Shown: positions 22,346 through 34,822 of the stretch, in pieces
How positions within the stretch are numbered: the stretch's first letter is position 1
Layout of the letters: the number at the start of each line of letters is the position of its first letter
Origin: Nelumbo lutea
Lineage: Eukaryota > Streptophyta > Magnoliopsida > Proteales > Nelumbonaceae
Direction: 5' to 3'
Assembly: GCA_022828595.1 (NCBI GenBank)
Contig: JAKGHH010000007.1
Coordinates: forward strand, 40,176,356-40,240,355
Length of the DNA: 64,000 nucleotides
Program-made: the position numbers and the translations under genes
The notes under the pieces: model-generated
Database searches by the model: none
What the model was told of the DNA's origin: nothing
Seen by the model: only the letters and a program-made list of their open reading frames with translations

Positions 22346-25331
22346 TTTATTAGTGACTTCTGTGTTCTAGTGTGTTGACTCGGGGGCTTCAACTCATGCG
22401 TGTAACTCACTGCAGGGGTTCAAAATAAGCAGAAGGCTGAGTGAAGGAGAGGTGACCCTTTACTTGGGGACTTCTGCAACTGTTGCAGCTACGGCGATGG
22501 GAACCGTAGAATTGAATTTTAGAGAAGGGATTCTTGTACAGAAAGACTGTCTTTATGTACAAAATCTAAGAAGAAATTTAATTTCTGTTTCTAAACTATG
22601 TGTGGATGGAAATACTGTCTCTTTTAGTAATGTGATTACTATCAAAATGAACAACAAATTCATCGCATGCGGGGAACTAGAGAACGGTCTCTATGTTCTA
22701 CATCCTTCTCTAGAAACTAACTTAACCAAAACTATGTCGGTCAAAATCCCCAACAAAAGGACTCGTGACATGGTAAGTCCCACATGCTTGTGGCAATACC
22801 ATCTTGTCAACATCGGTATTGACTGAATAACAAGATAGGTAAAGGATGGTCCTTTGGGTTTTCTAACTGAAGAAAACCTTCCCACTTGTGAGCCTTGCAA
22901 TATAGGCAAGATGACAAAGCGGCCAATTAACGGTAAGCCTGAAAGATCTACAGGCACACTTGACCTTATACATATTGATGTGTGTGGTCCTCTTAACGTT
23001 AGGACACGTAATCAACATGTTTATTTTATAACCTTTACCGATGATTATTCTCGGTATGGTTACTTTTACTTAATGAGACATAAGTCTGAATCCTTTGAAA
23101 ACTTCAAGGAATTCAGACAAGAAGTTGAGAAACAGTTAAGGAGAGAAATTAAAGCCATTCGATTAGATCAAGGTGGAGAGTATCTCCTTGACAAATTCAA
23201 GGACTACTTGAAGGCCATTGGGGTTATCTCACAGTTAGCTCCTCCTGCAACACCCCAGCTTAATGGTGTTTCAGAGAGGAGGAATAGGACATTGTTAGAC
23301 ATGGTCCAGTCACTTCTCACACACTCGGAATTGCCCACATCCTTTTGGGGATATGCGTTGGAGACCGCAATTTACGTGCTGAATAGGGTTCCAAACAAAT
23401 CGGTTCGAAAAACTCCATATGAACTATGGACCGAAAAAAAACCAAGTGTCAGACACTTGAAGATTTGGGGTTGTCCTACACACATTAAAAGAATGAGTGC
23501 GAACAAGTTGGAATCCAAGACCAGCCATTGCCTATTTGTAGGCTACCCAAAGGATTCAGTGGGTTATCTTTTCTATGATCCAAGTGAGAAGAAAGTGTTC
23601 TGCAGTCAAAATGCCATGTTCTCAGAGATGGATTATATCTTGGGCACTCATTGTCAAGAAATAGTTCTTGATGAGGAGAGCTCAGGATCAGTGGGAGATG
23701 TCCCGTAGGTTTCAGGTAGTAACCAACCTAGAAGATCCACCCGGGTATCCAGGCCACCAATCCGTTATGGTTATGACCAGGACAGTTACCTGGTGGAAGC
23801 CTTGACTAGTGAGGAGGATCTCGTGACTTATGCGGAAGCTATGTTGGACATAGATTCCCAGAAGTGGGTGGAGGCCATGAGAGTTGAGATGGACTCGATG
23901 GAGGCTAATGGAGTCTGGACTCTAGTAGATCCGCCCTCCGGGGTAAAAGCAATTGGTTGCAAATGGATCTATAAGAGGAAGAAGGGTCCCGATGGTAGGA
24001 TTGAGACCTAAAAAGCTCGTTTGGTGGCGAAAGGGAATACTCAGAAAGAAGGCATCGACTATGAGGAAACCTTTCCGCCCATGGCCATGCTTAAATTCAT
24101 TAGGATCCTGCTAACTATAGCAGCATACCATGACTATGAAATTTGGCAAATGGATGTCAAAACCGCGTTCTTGAATGGAGATCTTAGTGAAAATATCTAC
24201 ATGCAGCAGCCGCAAGGCTTCATTGCTGCTAGTCAGAAACACATGGTATGTAAACTTAATAGATTCATATATGGACTTAAGCAAGCTTCTAGGAGTTAGA
24301 ACAACCGTTTTGACTCTACCGTCAAATCGTTTGACTTTGAGTAGAATTTGGATGAGCCCTGTGTTTATAGGAAGTCCAGTGGGGATAAGGTCACCTTCTT
24401 GGTGTTGTATGTGGATGATATCCTACTCATTGGGAATGATGTAGGAATGTTGACTTCGGTCAAGGCGTGGCTTTCGCAGCAATTCTCCATGAAAGATCTT
24501 GGAGAAGCTTCCTATATACTAGGTCTTTGACTCTATAGAGATAGATCGAAGCAAATAATTGGATTAGCCCAGGCTGCTTACATTGACAAAATTGTCAAAA
24601 GGTATAGCATGGAGAACTCCAAGAAAGGAAACGTTTCTTTTAAGCACGGAGTCACTCTCTCCAAGAAGATGTCTCCCAAGACTTCTAAGGAGATTGAGGG
24701 CATGAAAGACGTTCCCTATGCCTCAGCCGTAGGGAGCATCATGTATGCCATGCTATGCACTAGCCCTGACATTGCTCAGGCGGTGAGTGTCATAAGTAGG
24801 TTCCAGGCCAACCCAGGGCAGGAGCATTGGACGGTTGTGAAATACATACTCAAATACCTTCGAAGGACAAAAGAGTTTTGTCTGGTATTCGATGGTAGTT
24901 CACTATAAATTCTTGGGTATACTGATGCCGATTTCCAGTCAGATCTAGATGATAGAAAGTCTATGTTTGGGTATGTTTTCACGATAGGATCGTGTGTTGT
25001 TTGCTGGAAAAGCAGCAAACAGGGGTCCTCGGCAAACTCCACAACCGAAGCCGAGTACATTGTCGCAAGTGAAGCTGCCAAGAAAGCCGTGTGAATGAAG
25101 AAGTTCGTTCACGAATTAGGAGTGGTTCCATCCAGCACATCACCCATCCCGTTGTTGTGTGACAACAATGGAGTGATCGCCTAGGCTAAGGAGCCTCGGG
25201 CCCACTCAAAGTCAAAGCACATCAAGAGGAAGTACCATGTACTGCAGGAGGTCATTGGTAAAGGGGATGCCCTGATTCAGAAGGTAGCATCAGCGGATAA
25301 TGTGGCAGACCCATTAACTAAGCCATTCACA
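22346..25331 (+). pseudogene. A3 pol: protease-integrase-RT-RNase H, broken
   Basis: Order is protease, integrase, RT, RNase H, which defines Ty1/copia. Protease: CVDSGASTHACN near 22378. Pre-integrase block NLRRNLISVSKL. Integrase is the longest open frame (22854-23708, 284 residues). It keeps [15 protein letters not shown] and VSERRNR, so the D,D-35-E triad is present. RT begins WVEAMRVEMDSMEANGVW (23868) and keeps YVDDILLIGND (about 24408). RNase H starts GYTDADFQSD (24915) and includes STTEAEYIVA. Stops interrupt at 23708, 24011, 24299, 24530 and in RNase H. The end is abnormal: after ADPLTKPF it jumps back 54 bases and then into inverted LTR. Confidence 0.85.
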
Positions 25332-25361
25332 CAGAAGGTAGCATCAGCGGATAATGTGGCA
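25278..25361 (+). repeat. 30-base direct duplication at the end of A3 RNase H
   Basis: The same 30 bases (beginning CAGAAGGTAGCATC, ending ATGTGGCA) occur at 25278-25307 and 25332-25361. Other family copies continue after the polyprotein end (compare 36855 onward) rather than repeating this block. The second copy runs straight into reverse-strand LTR, so it marks a rearrangement joint. Confidence 0.85.
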
Positions 25362-25737
25362 CTTAATGGGCCCAACATTTACAATAAATGGTCATTGGGT
25401 CCTGCCATCTTATTAGGCCAAAGGACAGTTGGCAGATATAAGATTAGCCCATCATGTATAACCCTCAATGGTCTTACACTTAACCTCCAAACCCTTAATG
25501 ATCAAACGCTGCCCAACAAGAGAGGACCTCCCCTCGGTTGCAAGGTACAGTGCTGCACTCTCTACTCACATGGATCCCGAGAATTAAAACCTTTTACAAA
25601 CAATTTGTGAAAACATAATATATAAGTATATCTCTATATAAATATATTTTGCAAAACCAAATTTCAAACACATTTGAAATCCACCGTCGGAAGTTTAGGT
25701 TTCCATCAGAGAGAGTGCATTTCTCCGATCATTCACT
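25358..25737 (-). repeat. inverted U3 segment in front of A3 3' LTR
   Basis: Reverse complement of about 26261-26630 of the neighbouring forward LTR. From 25433 rightward it is a direct repeat of 17624-17937. From 25358 to 25432 it extends further into the inverted LTR than the 5' copy does. A purine-rich word (CCAAAGGACAG, 25422-25432) sits exactly where the shared repeat begins. Confidence 0.75.
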
Positions 25738-27567
25738 TTGTCTGCCTTTAGCTTCAATTAGTTTTGATGTACTTTTGATATTTAATGTAAATAAATGAAG
25801 TACATGTTTGATTCATGTTGTGTGGTATACTTCTGTGTATGACCTTAAAACTAGACACTTAATGAGACTTGTGTTGGTTTTCAATGTTCACAGCCGTTGG
25901 ATAAGTCTGGGGACATTTATCCTGCCAAGGCTGACACTGGTGTGCTGCCAACTGTTGGGGTGGCTTGTCTCAGCCGCCAGGGTGAGACCCAAGGAACATG
26001 TAGTGTAGGATTAATTGAACACTTGAACTGGACCAGATTTCCAATATTGCCCTGGACCTTGGAGATTGATGGGCAAAGCTGGAATATTACACCTGACCCC
26101 TAGACCCGATTATGGTACTGCATTGGGTGTCGGATTGGGATGTCTTCGATATGCCAATCAGTGAGATCCTTAGCAAGGGTCAAAACCTAGGTATGTTGGG
26201 ACAGTCTGAGAATTCATCTGAGTGGGTGATCATAGTGATGGGATCAGCCCTTTTGTCGGACAAAGGTAATGATCGGGGATGCACTCTCTCTGATGGAAAC
26301 CAAACTGCCGACATTTGATTTCAATCATTGGAATTTTGTTTTACAAAATTTATATATATGATATATAGATATATATGTGGTTTCAAAATGTTTTCTAATG
26401 GTTTTAATTCCTAGGATCCGTATGATTAGAGAGTGCAGCACTGTTCCTTGCAGCTGAGGGAGAGGTCCTCTCTTGTCAGGCAGTTCTTGATCATTTTGGG
26501 CTGAGAGGTTAAGTGTAAGGACATTTAGGATAATACCCGATGGGCTAATCTTGCATCTGCCCACAGTCCCTGAGTTTTTATAAGATGGCTTGGTCCAGGG
26601 ACCAATTAGTGTATGTGTTGGGCCCATAGGGTCCATATGATGGGCTCAGGGGGTTCACTGGGCTCTCTAGTGAATTCGACTAGGCCTTATAATAGAGGCT
26701 AAGTCGAACCCATGTGGCTGGTGTGTAGATCAATGCTTGGGTCCCATGCCATACAAAGAAGCCCAGCTGGGCAGTAGTGTGGAAGACTTTTGAGCACTTG
26801 ATTCTTATTGGGCCTAAAGCCCATTTCGAATTGGGCTGATTTGATCAGTCATTAATAGGGGGCAGATTTGAGATTATGATGAGCCCAAAAGCTTATCTAA
26901 TCTATAGATAAGATTCAGAAGAGTTCTAATCCAAATACAGATTTAGATCAGGGCAACTCCTGATATGATTAGGAGGTTTTCTTAATCATTAAGCAATTGG
27001 AGGAAACCCTATTCGAATTACAAGAATTCAAACCCTAGGGATTTCATAGAGAACACACCTGCATTCTTGAGATAGGATCTCAGATAACCCTAGAGAAGAA
27101 AATAACAGTTCGCCACATTCTTTTCTAGCATTCTCCTCCAGCAACCGCCGCCACCTTTTCTTCCAGTTTGAGTTCTCAGTTTGAGAAAATCAAGAAAGGT
27201 TCTTGGTTGTTCGTGTGGTGCTCACAGTCTTCCATCGAGTTCTTTAGAAGAACCTGGTTCGTGGGATGAACACTGTTGGTTCGGCTCCATCATCACTGTG
27301 TCATCTTCAGTAGGAGCTGATCTTGGGATCTTCTTTGGGCATGAATACCAACGTTGGGAGATACTACTTCTCTGGATCAGGTATAATCACTCCCTTCTCT
27401 TTTGACTCAAATCTGGTCTGCTTTGGTTCAAGTAGGATCCATGAATTTGATTCTAAAATTAGGGAATATGATTCCCAGTTTGAAGGAAGGTAGGAAATTT
27501 TTGAAATTCACCCACCCATTCCGCAACAGTTTTGGCGTCCATTCGGTGGATCCTACCATCCCTTTCA
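25738..27567 (+). mobile_element. A3 3' LTR (family A)
   Basis: Forward LTR starting TCTGCCTTTAGC and ending TACCATCCCTTTCA at 27567. Same truncated start as the 5' LTR. The sequence after it is reverse-strand LTR, not a matching target duplication. Confidence 0.8.
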
Positions 27568-28288
27568 CTCTCTATTCACATGGATCCCTGGAATTAAAAC
27601 CTTTTGCAAACAATTTGTGAAAACATAATATATAAGTATATCTCTATATAAATATATTTTGCAAAACCAAATTTCAAACACATTAGAAATCCACCGCCGG
27701 CAGTTTAGGTTTCCATCATAGAGAGTGCATTTCCCCGATCATTCACTTTGGCCGACAAAGGGGTTGATCCTGTCACTATGAAGTATGATCACCCACTCAG
27801 GTGAATTCCGGACTGACCCAACATACCTAGGTTTTGACTCCCGCTAAGGATCTAACTGATTGACATATCAAAGACAACCCAATCCGACACCTAGTGCAGT
27901 ACCATAATCGAGTCTAGGGGTCAGGCGTAACATTCCAATTTTGCCCATCTGTCTCCAAGGTCCAGGGCAACATTGAAATTTGGTCTAATTCAGGATTTCA
28001 AGAAAACCCACGTTACATGTACCTCAGGTCTCACTCTGGCTGCTGAGACAAGCCACGCAACCAACTTGGCAGCACATCAGTGTTAGCCTTGCCAAGATAA
28101 ATCTCCCCAGATCTATCAAATGGCTGTGAAGATTCTAAACTAACACGAATCTCATAAGTATCTCATTTAAGGGTATTGCATAGAAACACACCATAATAAC
28201 ATGAATCAATTATGCACTTTATTCCTTTATAATAAATAACAATAAGTACATCAATCTGATTGGAGCTAAGGCCATATACTGTCTAACA
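27568..28288 (-). mobile_element. reverse-strand family A LTR, first 720 bases (probably A2m 5' LTR)
   Basis: Read leftward from 28288 it starts TGTTAGACAGTATATGGCC and follows the family LTR for about 720 bases until it meets the end of A3. It is inverted with respect to the A3 3' LTR, so 27568-28288 and about 25738-26440 can pair. Simplest reading: the 5' LTR of A2m, cut by A3 and a deletion. Confidence 0.7.
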
Positions 28289-28818
28289 TGCAACACCAAG
28301 ACAGGTGCAATATGGGGTATAATACTCATAGCTGTAGGGATTAATGGCAATATTGGAATCTTTCCTATTGCATATTCTATGGTGAAAGTTGAAAGAAGGG
28401 ACATTTGGACATGGTTTTTGGTTGAGTTAAGAGATGCTCTAGGTATTGATGACCCGCACAGGTGGACATTTATGTCGGATAGGCAGAAGGTATGTATATA
28501 TTTGTTTGTAGTTAATGCATAATTTCCTTTGTTTTGATTACAAATAGCACTAATAAATGTGATGCTTGTTTGCAAGGCATTGTTGAAATAGTATCATATT
28601 GCATGCCTGGTGCAAAACATAGGTTCTGTCTATGGCATATATATAGCAACTTAAATAAACTCTTCGAGGGGAAGGCATTGAAGGATGCCATATGGGCTGC
28701 TAGATCATATGCCCATATTGACTTTGTTCATTACATGGAAGTAATCAAAAGCACATCCAGAGATGCATTTAAGTGACTTAGCAAGATCAAATACCCATAC
28801 TGACTTAGTTCATTACAT
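28289..28818 (+). pseudogene. Mutator-like (MULE) transposase fragment
   Basis: MULE transposases cut and paste Mutator elements. Forward reading gives IGINGNIGIFPIAYSMVKVE and HRWTFMSDRQK (to 28489), then a good intron donor (GTATGTATAT). It resumes at about 28560 with GIVEIVSYCMPGAKHRFCLW, IYSNLNKLFEGKALKDAIWA and a further block to 28776. These match the central MULE transposase domain: the FMSDRQK Asp block, then H-RFC--H-Y-N. Both ends of the transposase are missing. A 35-base piece (28706-28740) is repeated imperfectly at 28783-28817. Family A LTR starts, both reverse-strand, flank it on each side. Confidence 0.75.
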
Positions 28819-28949
28819 GTGTCCAGTTTAAGGGTATTATACAGAAATACACCACAATAACATGAATCAAATATGTACTTTATTCATTTACAATAAATGT
28901 CATAATGTACATCAAGCTGATTAGAGCTAAGGGCATACACTGTCTAACA
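28819..28949 (-). mobile_element. reverse-strand family A LTR, first 130 bases
   Basis: From 28949 leftward: TGTTAGACAGTGTATGCCCT and on to GTCCAG at 28819. A second reverse LTR start 660 bases from the one at 28288, with the MULE fragment between them. Confidence 0.7.
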
Positions 28950-30298
28950 TATTTCTTGGATGTGTGGGCTGTATGTGTGATGGAGATTGAAATTTTTTAT
29001 GCCGCAAAGATTTGCACACCTTGCATTTTCTATTCTATTGTTTGGTTTGTAAATATATTTTATTTTATTTTCTAGACAAAATGTATAGGATTTGATCTGA
29101 TATAATTAATAGAAAATTAGGTTTTTCTATTATTTCATTGGAAGAAGTGTTGGTTCATGTGGAGGAGAAGATTTTTCGCAGATACAAGATCTGTAATCTG
29201 CGATTTGTAGAAACTGAATTTGCTATGTGTGATTAACCATTTGTATTGCAGGTTTGCAATCACACGTACAACCCTCTGAATGTGATTCTTGCTGATTCTT
29301 GATTGTCTTTAATCGGTTGAATTTAATTTCATATCATAATCTTGAATTGAATCTTGTAATGGACACCAAACCCTAGGCCGGTTTGACTCAAGATTGGTCC
29401 AAACTGGTTGGACCAAACCTATGGTTCAATACGGATCTGTTCTCAGCCCCAAATTATGATTTGGGCCAGGGGCTTGATGGCCCATTACATTAAGCAATTC
29501 AGCCCACCCCTGTAAAACCTAGTTTTGATAAGTTAAAGCAAAATCAGCCCACTTTTAACATAACAGCTATATGGGTTGAACCGCCTTTTATAGTTAAGCC
29601 CATGTACCTAGATGATATTATTAGATAATATTATAGGCTTAATGGGCTGATAATGTGTTCAGTTTAATTAATTAGGGTTTTACATTTTATGTGATTGATT
29701 GGATCAATTTTCATGCATGTGGATGTATGTGATGTGTGATGGGCTTCGTACATGGGCCATAAGCACTTGGCCCATGTTTATTCGTTAGTGGCTCTCTACG
29801 CACACCATGGCTGAATGCACATCATTGTCATGGTGCCCTAAAGATCATTGGATGATCTCCCTTATCAATGGACCCCGGATTAGCTTCCTCTCAAGAGGAA
29901 CCATGTGGAACCCTAGCCATTTTGGGCCCATTTGAATCTGACTTTAAGAAAGTCAGTGGCAACCACTTTGGTTTGACCTAAATCAGATCTAGGGATGTAA
30001 CAACTTGTTCAATCTAGATATATATAAGAGCATGTGATAGGGAGATTCATATGATGAACTCTCTAAAGGCCTTTCGTCATTAGAAAGAAGATGGGCTTAT
30101 CAGATGCACCATAAAATTGGGTTATTAATTTGCTAGCGAGTCTATTTGATTGCTTTATAAGACGATAGGGGTGTCATAGACCGATGTGCGAGGGGCCTAT
30201 CCTAAAATGGAACTCTCTCATGGTACCTTGGCGTTTAACCTAAAATGGCAATGAACCTTGTCTGACAGAGGCCAAAGCGAAAGCTCATGAGATGAGTG

Positions 30299-32229
30299 TG
30301 TTAGACAGTGTATGCCCTTAGCTCCAATCAGATTGATGTACATTATGACATTTATTGTAATGAATAAAGTACATATTTGATTCATATTATAGTGGTGTGT
30401 TTTTGTATAATACCCTTAAACTGTACACATAATGAGACTCGTGTTAGTTTAGAATGTTCACATCCAGCGGGTTGATCTGGGGAGATCTATTCTGATAAGG
30501 TTGACATTGATATGCCGCCAAGTTGGTTGGGGTGGCCTGTCTCAACTGCCAGGGTCAGACCCGAGGTGCATGCAATGTAGGTTTAACTTGAAACCTTGAA
30601 CCAGACCAGAATTCCAGTGTTGCCCTAAACCTTGGTGATAAGTGGGCAAAACTGGAATGTTACACCTAACCCCTAGACTCGATTATGATACTACACTAGG
30701 TGTCGGATTGGGCTGTCTTTGGTGTGCCAATCAGTGAGATCCTTAGAGGGGGTCAAAACCTGGTATGTTGGGACAGTCTGAGAATTCATCTGAGTGGGTG
30801 ATCATAGTGACAGGATCAGCCCCTTTGTCAGACAAAGGTAATGATTGGGGATGCACTCTCTTTGATGGAAACCAAGACTGCCGGCAGCCGATTTCAATCG
30901 TCGAAATTTGTTTTGCAAAATATATTTATATACTGATATACATATATATTATGGTTTCAAAATGTTTGCAAAAAGGTTTTAATTCTCAGGATCCATGTGA
31001 GTAGAGAGTGCAACATTGTTCCTTGCAGCTGAGGGAGAGGTCCTCTCTTGTCGGGCAGTGTATGATCATTATAGGCTGAGAGGTTAAGTGTAAGACCATT
31101 AAGGGTAATACATAATGGGATAATCTTGCATCTGCCCACAGTCCCTGGGTTTTTATAAGGCGGCTTGGCCTAGGGACCACTTAGTGTAAGTGTTGGGCCC
31201 ATTAGGAGTCCATGTGATGGGCTTCACGGGGTTCACTGTCTTTTCAGTGAATTCGGCCAAGCCTTGTAACAGAGGCTGGGCCGAACCCATGTGGCTGATG
31301 TGTAGATCAATGTTTGGGTCCCACGCCATACAAAGAAGCCCAACTGAGCAGCAGTTTGGAAGCAATTTGAGCACTTAGACTTATTGGGCCTAAAGCACAT
31401 TTCGAACTGGCCTAGTTTGACTAGTTAAATAAAGAGGCGGATCTAGGATTAAATCAGCAGATATGATAGGGTCTTACCCTATCCACTCAGAGATTCAAGA
31501 TCTGAATTCAAATTTGGAAACCTCCTAATGAGATTAGGAGAGAACTTATCTAATCTGCAGATAAGATAAGGGCTTATCCTTATCTCTTAAAGGGAAGTCC
31601 TAATCCAAATATAGATTTGGATTAGGAAACTCCTATTGAGATTAGGAGCTCTCTTTAAGCCTATAAAAAGATGAGGGGGCGAACCATTCAAATCATCCAA
31701 ACTCTCCTGCCTTCTAGAGATACAAGATCTCAGAACACAGAGAGAAGTCGAATACAGTGTGATTGCGCCTTCTCCCTGCGTTCCTCTTGCCGCTGGCATA
31801 CTGCCAGTTCGATCTTCTTGTAGGAGCGATCAAGAGGTGTCTTGATATCAGTCATTGGAGAAAGACTGATTTGAAGTTGTGCTCACTGCCTCCATCGAAT
31901 TCTTATGAAGGGTTCGGTTCTTGGGAAGAACACTGTTGATTCTGCTCTACCCTACACTGTGTCATCTTCAGTGGGAGCAGTCTTTGGAGATTTTCTAAGG
32001 GCGTGAACACCTTCATTGAGAGATACTATTTCTTCGTATCAGGTATATCCCTCTCCTACCTTTTGATTCAGATCTGGTTTGGTTCTTGGTTGAAGATTGA
32101 TCCTTGAAAAATGCAATTTTTCTAAAACAGGGAATGTGATTCCCATAAGGGAGAGAGAAACTTTTTGAAATTTCGCCCTACCTTCCTATAGGGTTCGGCC
32201 ATCCATATGATGGATCTCTCATCTCCTCA
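30299..32229 (+). mobile_element. solo LTR of copia family A
   Basis: Complete LTR of 1931 bases, TGTTAGACAG to ATCTCCTCA, with no internal element. It interrupts the A5 leader, and the uninterrupted sequence is visible in A3 (21300). Flanks are GAGTG (30294-30298) and TAGTG (32230-32234), a 5-bp target duplication with one mismatch. It is what remains after LTR-LTR recombination removed the body of an inserted element. Confidence 0.8.
31662..31670 (+). promoter_or_regulatory. LTR TATA box (solo LTR)
   Basis: TATAAAAAG at the position equivalent to the TATAAATA boxes of the other family A LTRs. Confidence 0.5.
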
Positions 32230-32470
32230 TAGTGGATATGATCCTTCACAAAAAGTGGTAGGGCTTTACAGCTGAAGCAGTTGGCTCCATGCACCATATG
32301 TGATTTCCCACATTCCCTGAGACATAACCGTAGTCTCCGTCACTGAGATGAGAGGGAAATCTTAGCGATGAAGAAATGGATATGGAACATAAGTTGAAAG
32401 CCTTTTCTATGCAAATAACATGAATCAATTTAGGTTGTGGACTAATAATTTGCATTTCCTTTTATCAGAA

Positions 32471-33285
32471 ATGGCAAACAGAGAATTCGCCAAATTGTAG
32501 GACGATAACAAGCTTAAGGGCTCAAATTACGCTGACTGCTTCCGTAACCTTATGCAGGTTTTGATGTCCGAGAAATTGGACAAGGTTGCTAAAACCCCTG
32601 CTCCATAACGTCCGGGTGATAGGGTTTCTGAGGCCCGTAGGAGGGAATATCAAGAATGGGAGGAAAATAACTCTCTTGCCCAATGTTACATTATAGCCTC
32701 CTTAGACAATCCGATACAGAGATAGTTCGATAAGATCGAAGTGTTCAAGGATATCAGGGATAGTCTGAGGACCATGTATGAAGAGCAGAATCGTTGTACT
32801 CGGCAGAAGGTCCTAAAGTTGTTTATGACCACTCAAATGACTGAGAACCAACAAGTTCATGACCATTGTCTAAAGATGATAGGCTATATCAATGAACTAA
32901 AGGCTCTCGATTCAGGGTTAAATGATGATACTAAAATTGATGTTGTCTTAAACTCCTTGCCTCGTTCCTTCAATCAGTTTATCATGAATTACGACATGAA
33001 TAAGCTAAAGGTTAGCCATTAGGAACTCAACAATATGTTGCAAAGGGCTGAAGAACTGATTAAGAAGAACATGTCGATTGCCATGCTTGTTGAAGGTGGA
33101 AATCGGGCAAGAAAAAGAGGGAGACTAAGAAAAAGCCTCAGAAAAAGGTTAGAAAACCTAAAAAGTAGAAGGACAAAACATCAGATGCCTGTCATTTCTA
33201 CAAGCAGACTGGCCACTGGAAGAGGAATTGTCTTCAGTATCTGGAGACCAAGAAGCAAGGTAATTTTGAATCATTTGTCATAGAA
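32471..33285 (+). pseudogene. A5 gag (copia capsid protein), broken
   Basis: ATG at 32471 (MANREFAKL) followed by a TAG where A3 has Leu, then DDNKLKGSNYADCFRNLMQV. A second stop follows TPAP. The block 32741-33022 is open (SLRTMYEEQNRCTRQKVLK, then NSLPRSFNQFIMNYDMNK). A basic linker follows, then a zinc-knuckle region that has lost its second Cys and is frame-shifted (about 33190). Same layout as A3 gag, more decayed. Confidence 0.8.
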
Positions 33286-34814
33286 ACCAATTTGTTGGTT
33301 ACTTCTGCATCCTGGTTTACTAACTCTAGGTCTTCTACTCATACATATAACACATAACAGGGGTTCAAGACAAGCAGAAGGCTTAGTGACGGAGAAGTAG
33401 TGCTTTACTTGGAAACTTTTGCAACAGTTGTAGCTACAGCCATAGGAACTGTAGAGTTATTTTTTTAGAGAATGAATTATTGTACTTAAAGATTGTCTTT
33501 ATGTACCAACATTAAGAAGAAAATTCGATTTTTGTTTCAAAATTGTGCTAAGATGGTTATTCTATTTTGTTTAGTAATATGATTACTATTAAATTGAATA
33601 ACAAATTCCTTACCTATGAAGAGTTGGAGAATGGTTTATATATTCTCCGTCCTTCTCTGGAAACAAATGTTATCGAAACTACGTCAGAAATAACCCCCAA
33701 AAAAAGAACACGTGATACAGTTAATCCCACATGCCTGTGGAATTACCGACTAGGTCACATCAACATAAATCGTATCACTAGGTTGGTAAAGGAAGGTACT
33801 TTGAATTTGCTAACTGTAGAATATCTACCAACCTATGAATCTTGCCTTCAGGGTAAGATGAAGAAATTGCCATTTATAGGTAGGCCTGAAAGATCTACGA
33901 ACACACTTGACCTGATACATACCGATGTATGTGGTCCCATGAATGTTAGGACATGTAACCAGCACATTTATTTTATAACTTTCACCGATGATATTTCTTG
34001 GTATGGTTACATGTACCTGATGAGACATAAGTCTGAATCATTTGAAATGTTTAAAAAATTTAGACAAGAGGTCGAGAAATAGTTGGGGAGACAAATTAAT
34101 GCCCTTCAATTAGATCGATGAGGCAAATATCTCCCCAACGAATTCAGTGACTACTTAAAGGACAATGGGATTATATCACAACTAGCTCCTCCTACTACAC
34201 CACAACTAAATGGTGTGTCAGAAAGGAAAAACTAGACTCTATTAGATATGGTCCGGTCACTTCTCATCCACTCAGAACTACCTACATCCTTTTAGGGTTA
34301 CGCATTACGAACTGCGATATACGTATTGAATCGGGTTTCAAACAAATCTGTTCCTAAGACTCCATATAAGCTATAGACCGGTAAGAAAGCAAGTGTAAGA
34401 CACTTGAAGATTTGGGGTTGTCCGGCACATGTTAAAAGAACAAATGCTAACAAATTGGAATCCAAGACCAGTCATTGCCCATTTGTACATTACCCTAAAA
34501 GCTTTGTAGGTTATTTATTCTATAACCCAAAGGAGCAAAAGGTGTTTTGTAGTCGAAATGCCTATTTCTTGGAAGAAGACTACATCTTGGATAATCATCA
34601 TCAAGAAAATAGTTCTTGATGGGTATAGCCCAGGGGTAGTGGGAGATATCCCACATGCTCTAGATAGTAACTAACCTAGAAGGTCTACCCAGGTATCTAG
34701 GCCTCCAGTTCCTTATGGCTATGATCAAGAAAGTTACTTGATGGAAGCCATGATCAGCGAGGAGGATCCCATGACTTATGTGAAAGCTATGTTGGACATA
34801 GATTCCTTGAAGTG
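33286..34814 (+). pseudogene. A5 protease-integrase, broken
   Basis: Protease signature is ruined (TNSRSSTH for IDSGASTH). Pre-integrase block near 33500 is frame-shifted. Integrase 33567-34620 keeps HTDVCGPM and VSERKN, but the middle catalytic block reads QLDR then a stop (for LDQGGEY). Stops also follow EVEK and ERKN. The copy reaches the linker before RT (SLKWVDA) and is then cut by a transposon inserted at 34823. Confidence 0.8.
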
Positions 34815-34822
34815 GGTAGATG

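Larger units (their letters stand above)
17624..27567 (+). mobile_element. copia family A copy A3: LTR retrotransposon with both LTRs
   Basis: The most complete family A element: LTR, primer site, 1.7 kb leader, gag, protease, integrase, RT, RNase H, LTR. The direct repeat at its ends is not only the normal LTR (17938-19771 and 25738-27567). It also includes about 310 bases in front of each (17624-17937 and 25433-25737), which are an inverted copy of part of U3. I found no matching target duplication outside either end. Left flank is A2m leader and right flank is reverse-strand LTR, so A3 most likely landed inside A2m. Multiple stops make it non-autonomous. Confidence 0.75.
28950..32470 (+). 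other. copy A5 leader, split by a solo LTR
   Basis: 28950-30298 and 32230-32470 together match the A3 leader (19900-21526). The break falls inside the shared word GATGAGTGGATRTGATCC. The 5' LTR and primer site of A5 are gone; the leader is joined on its left to a reverse-strand LTR start. No coding frame. Confidence 0.7.
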
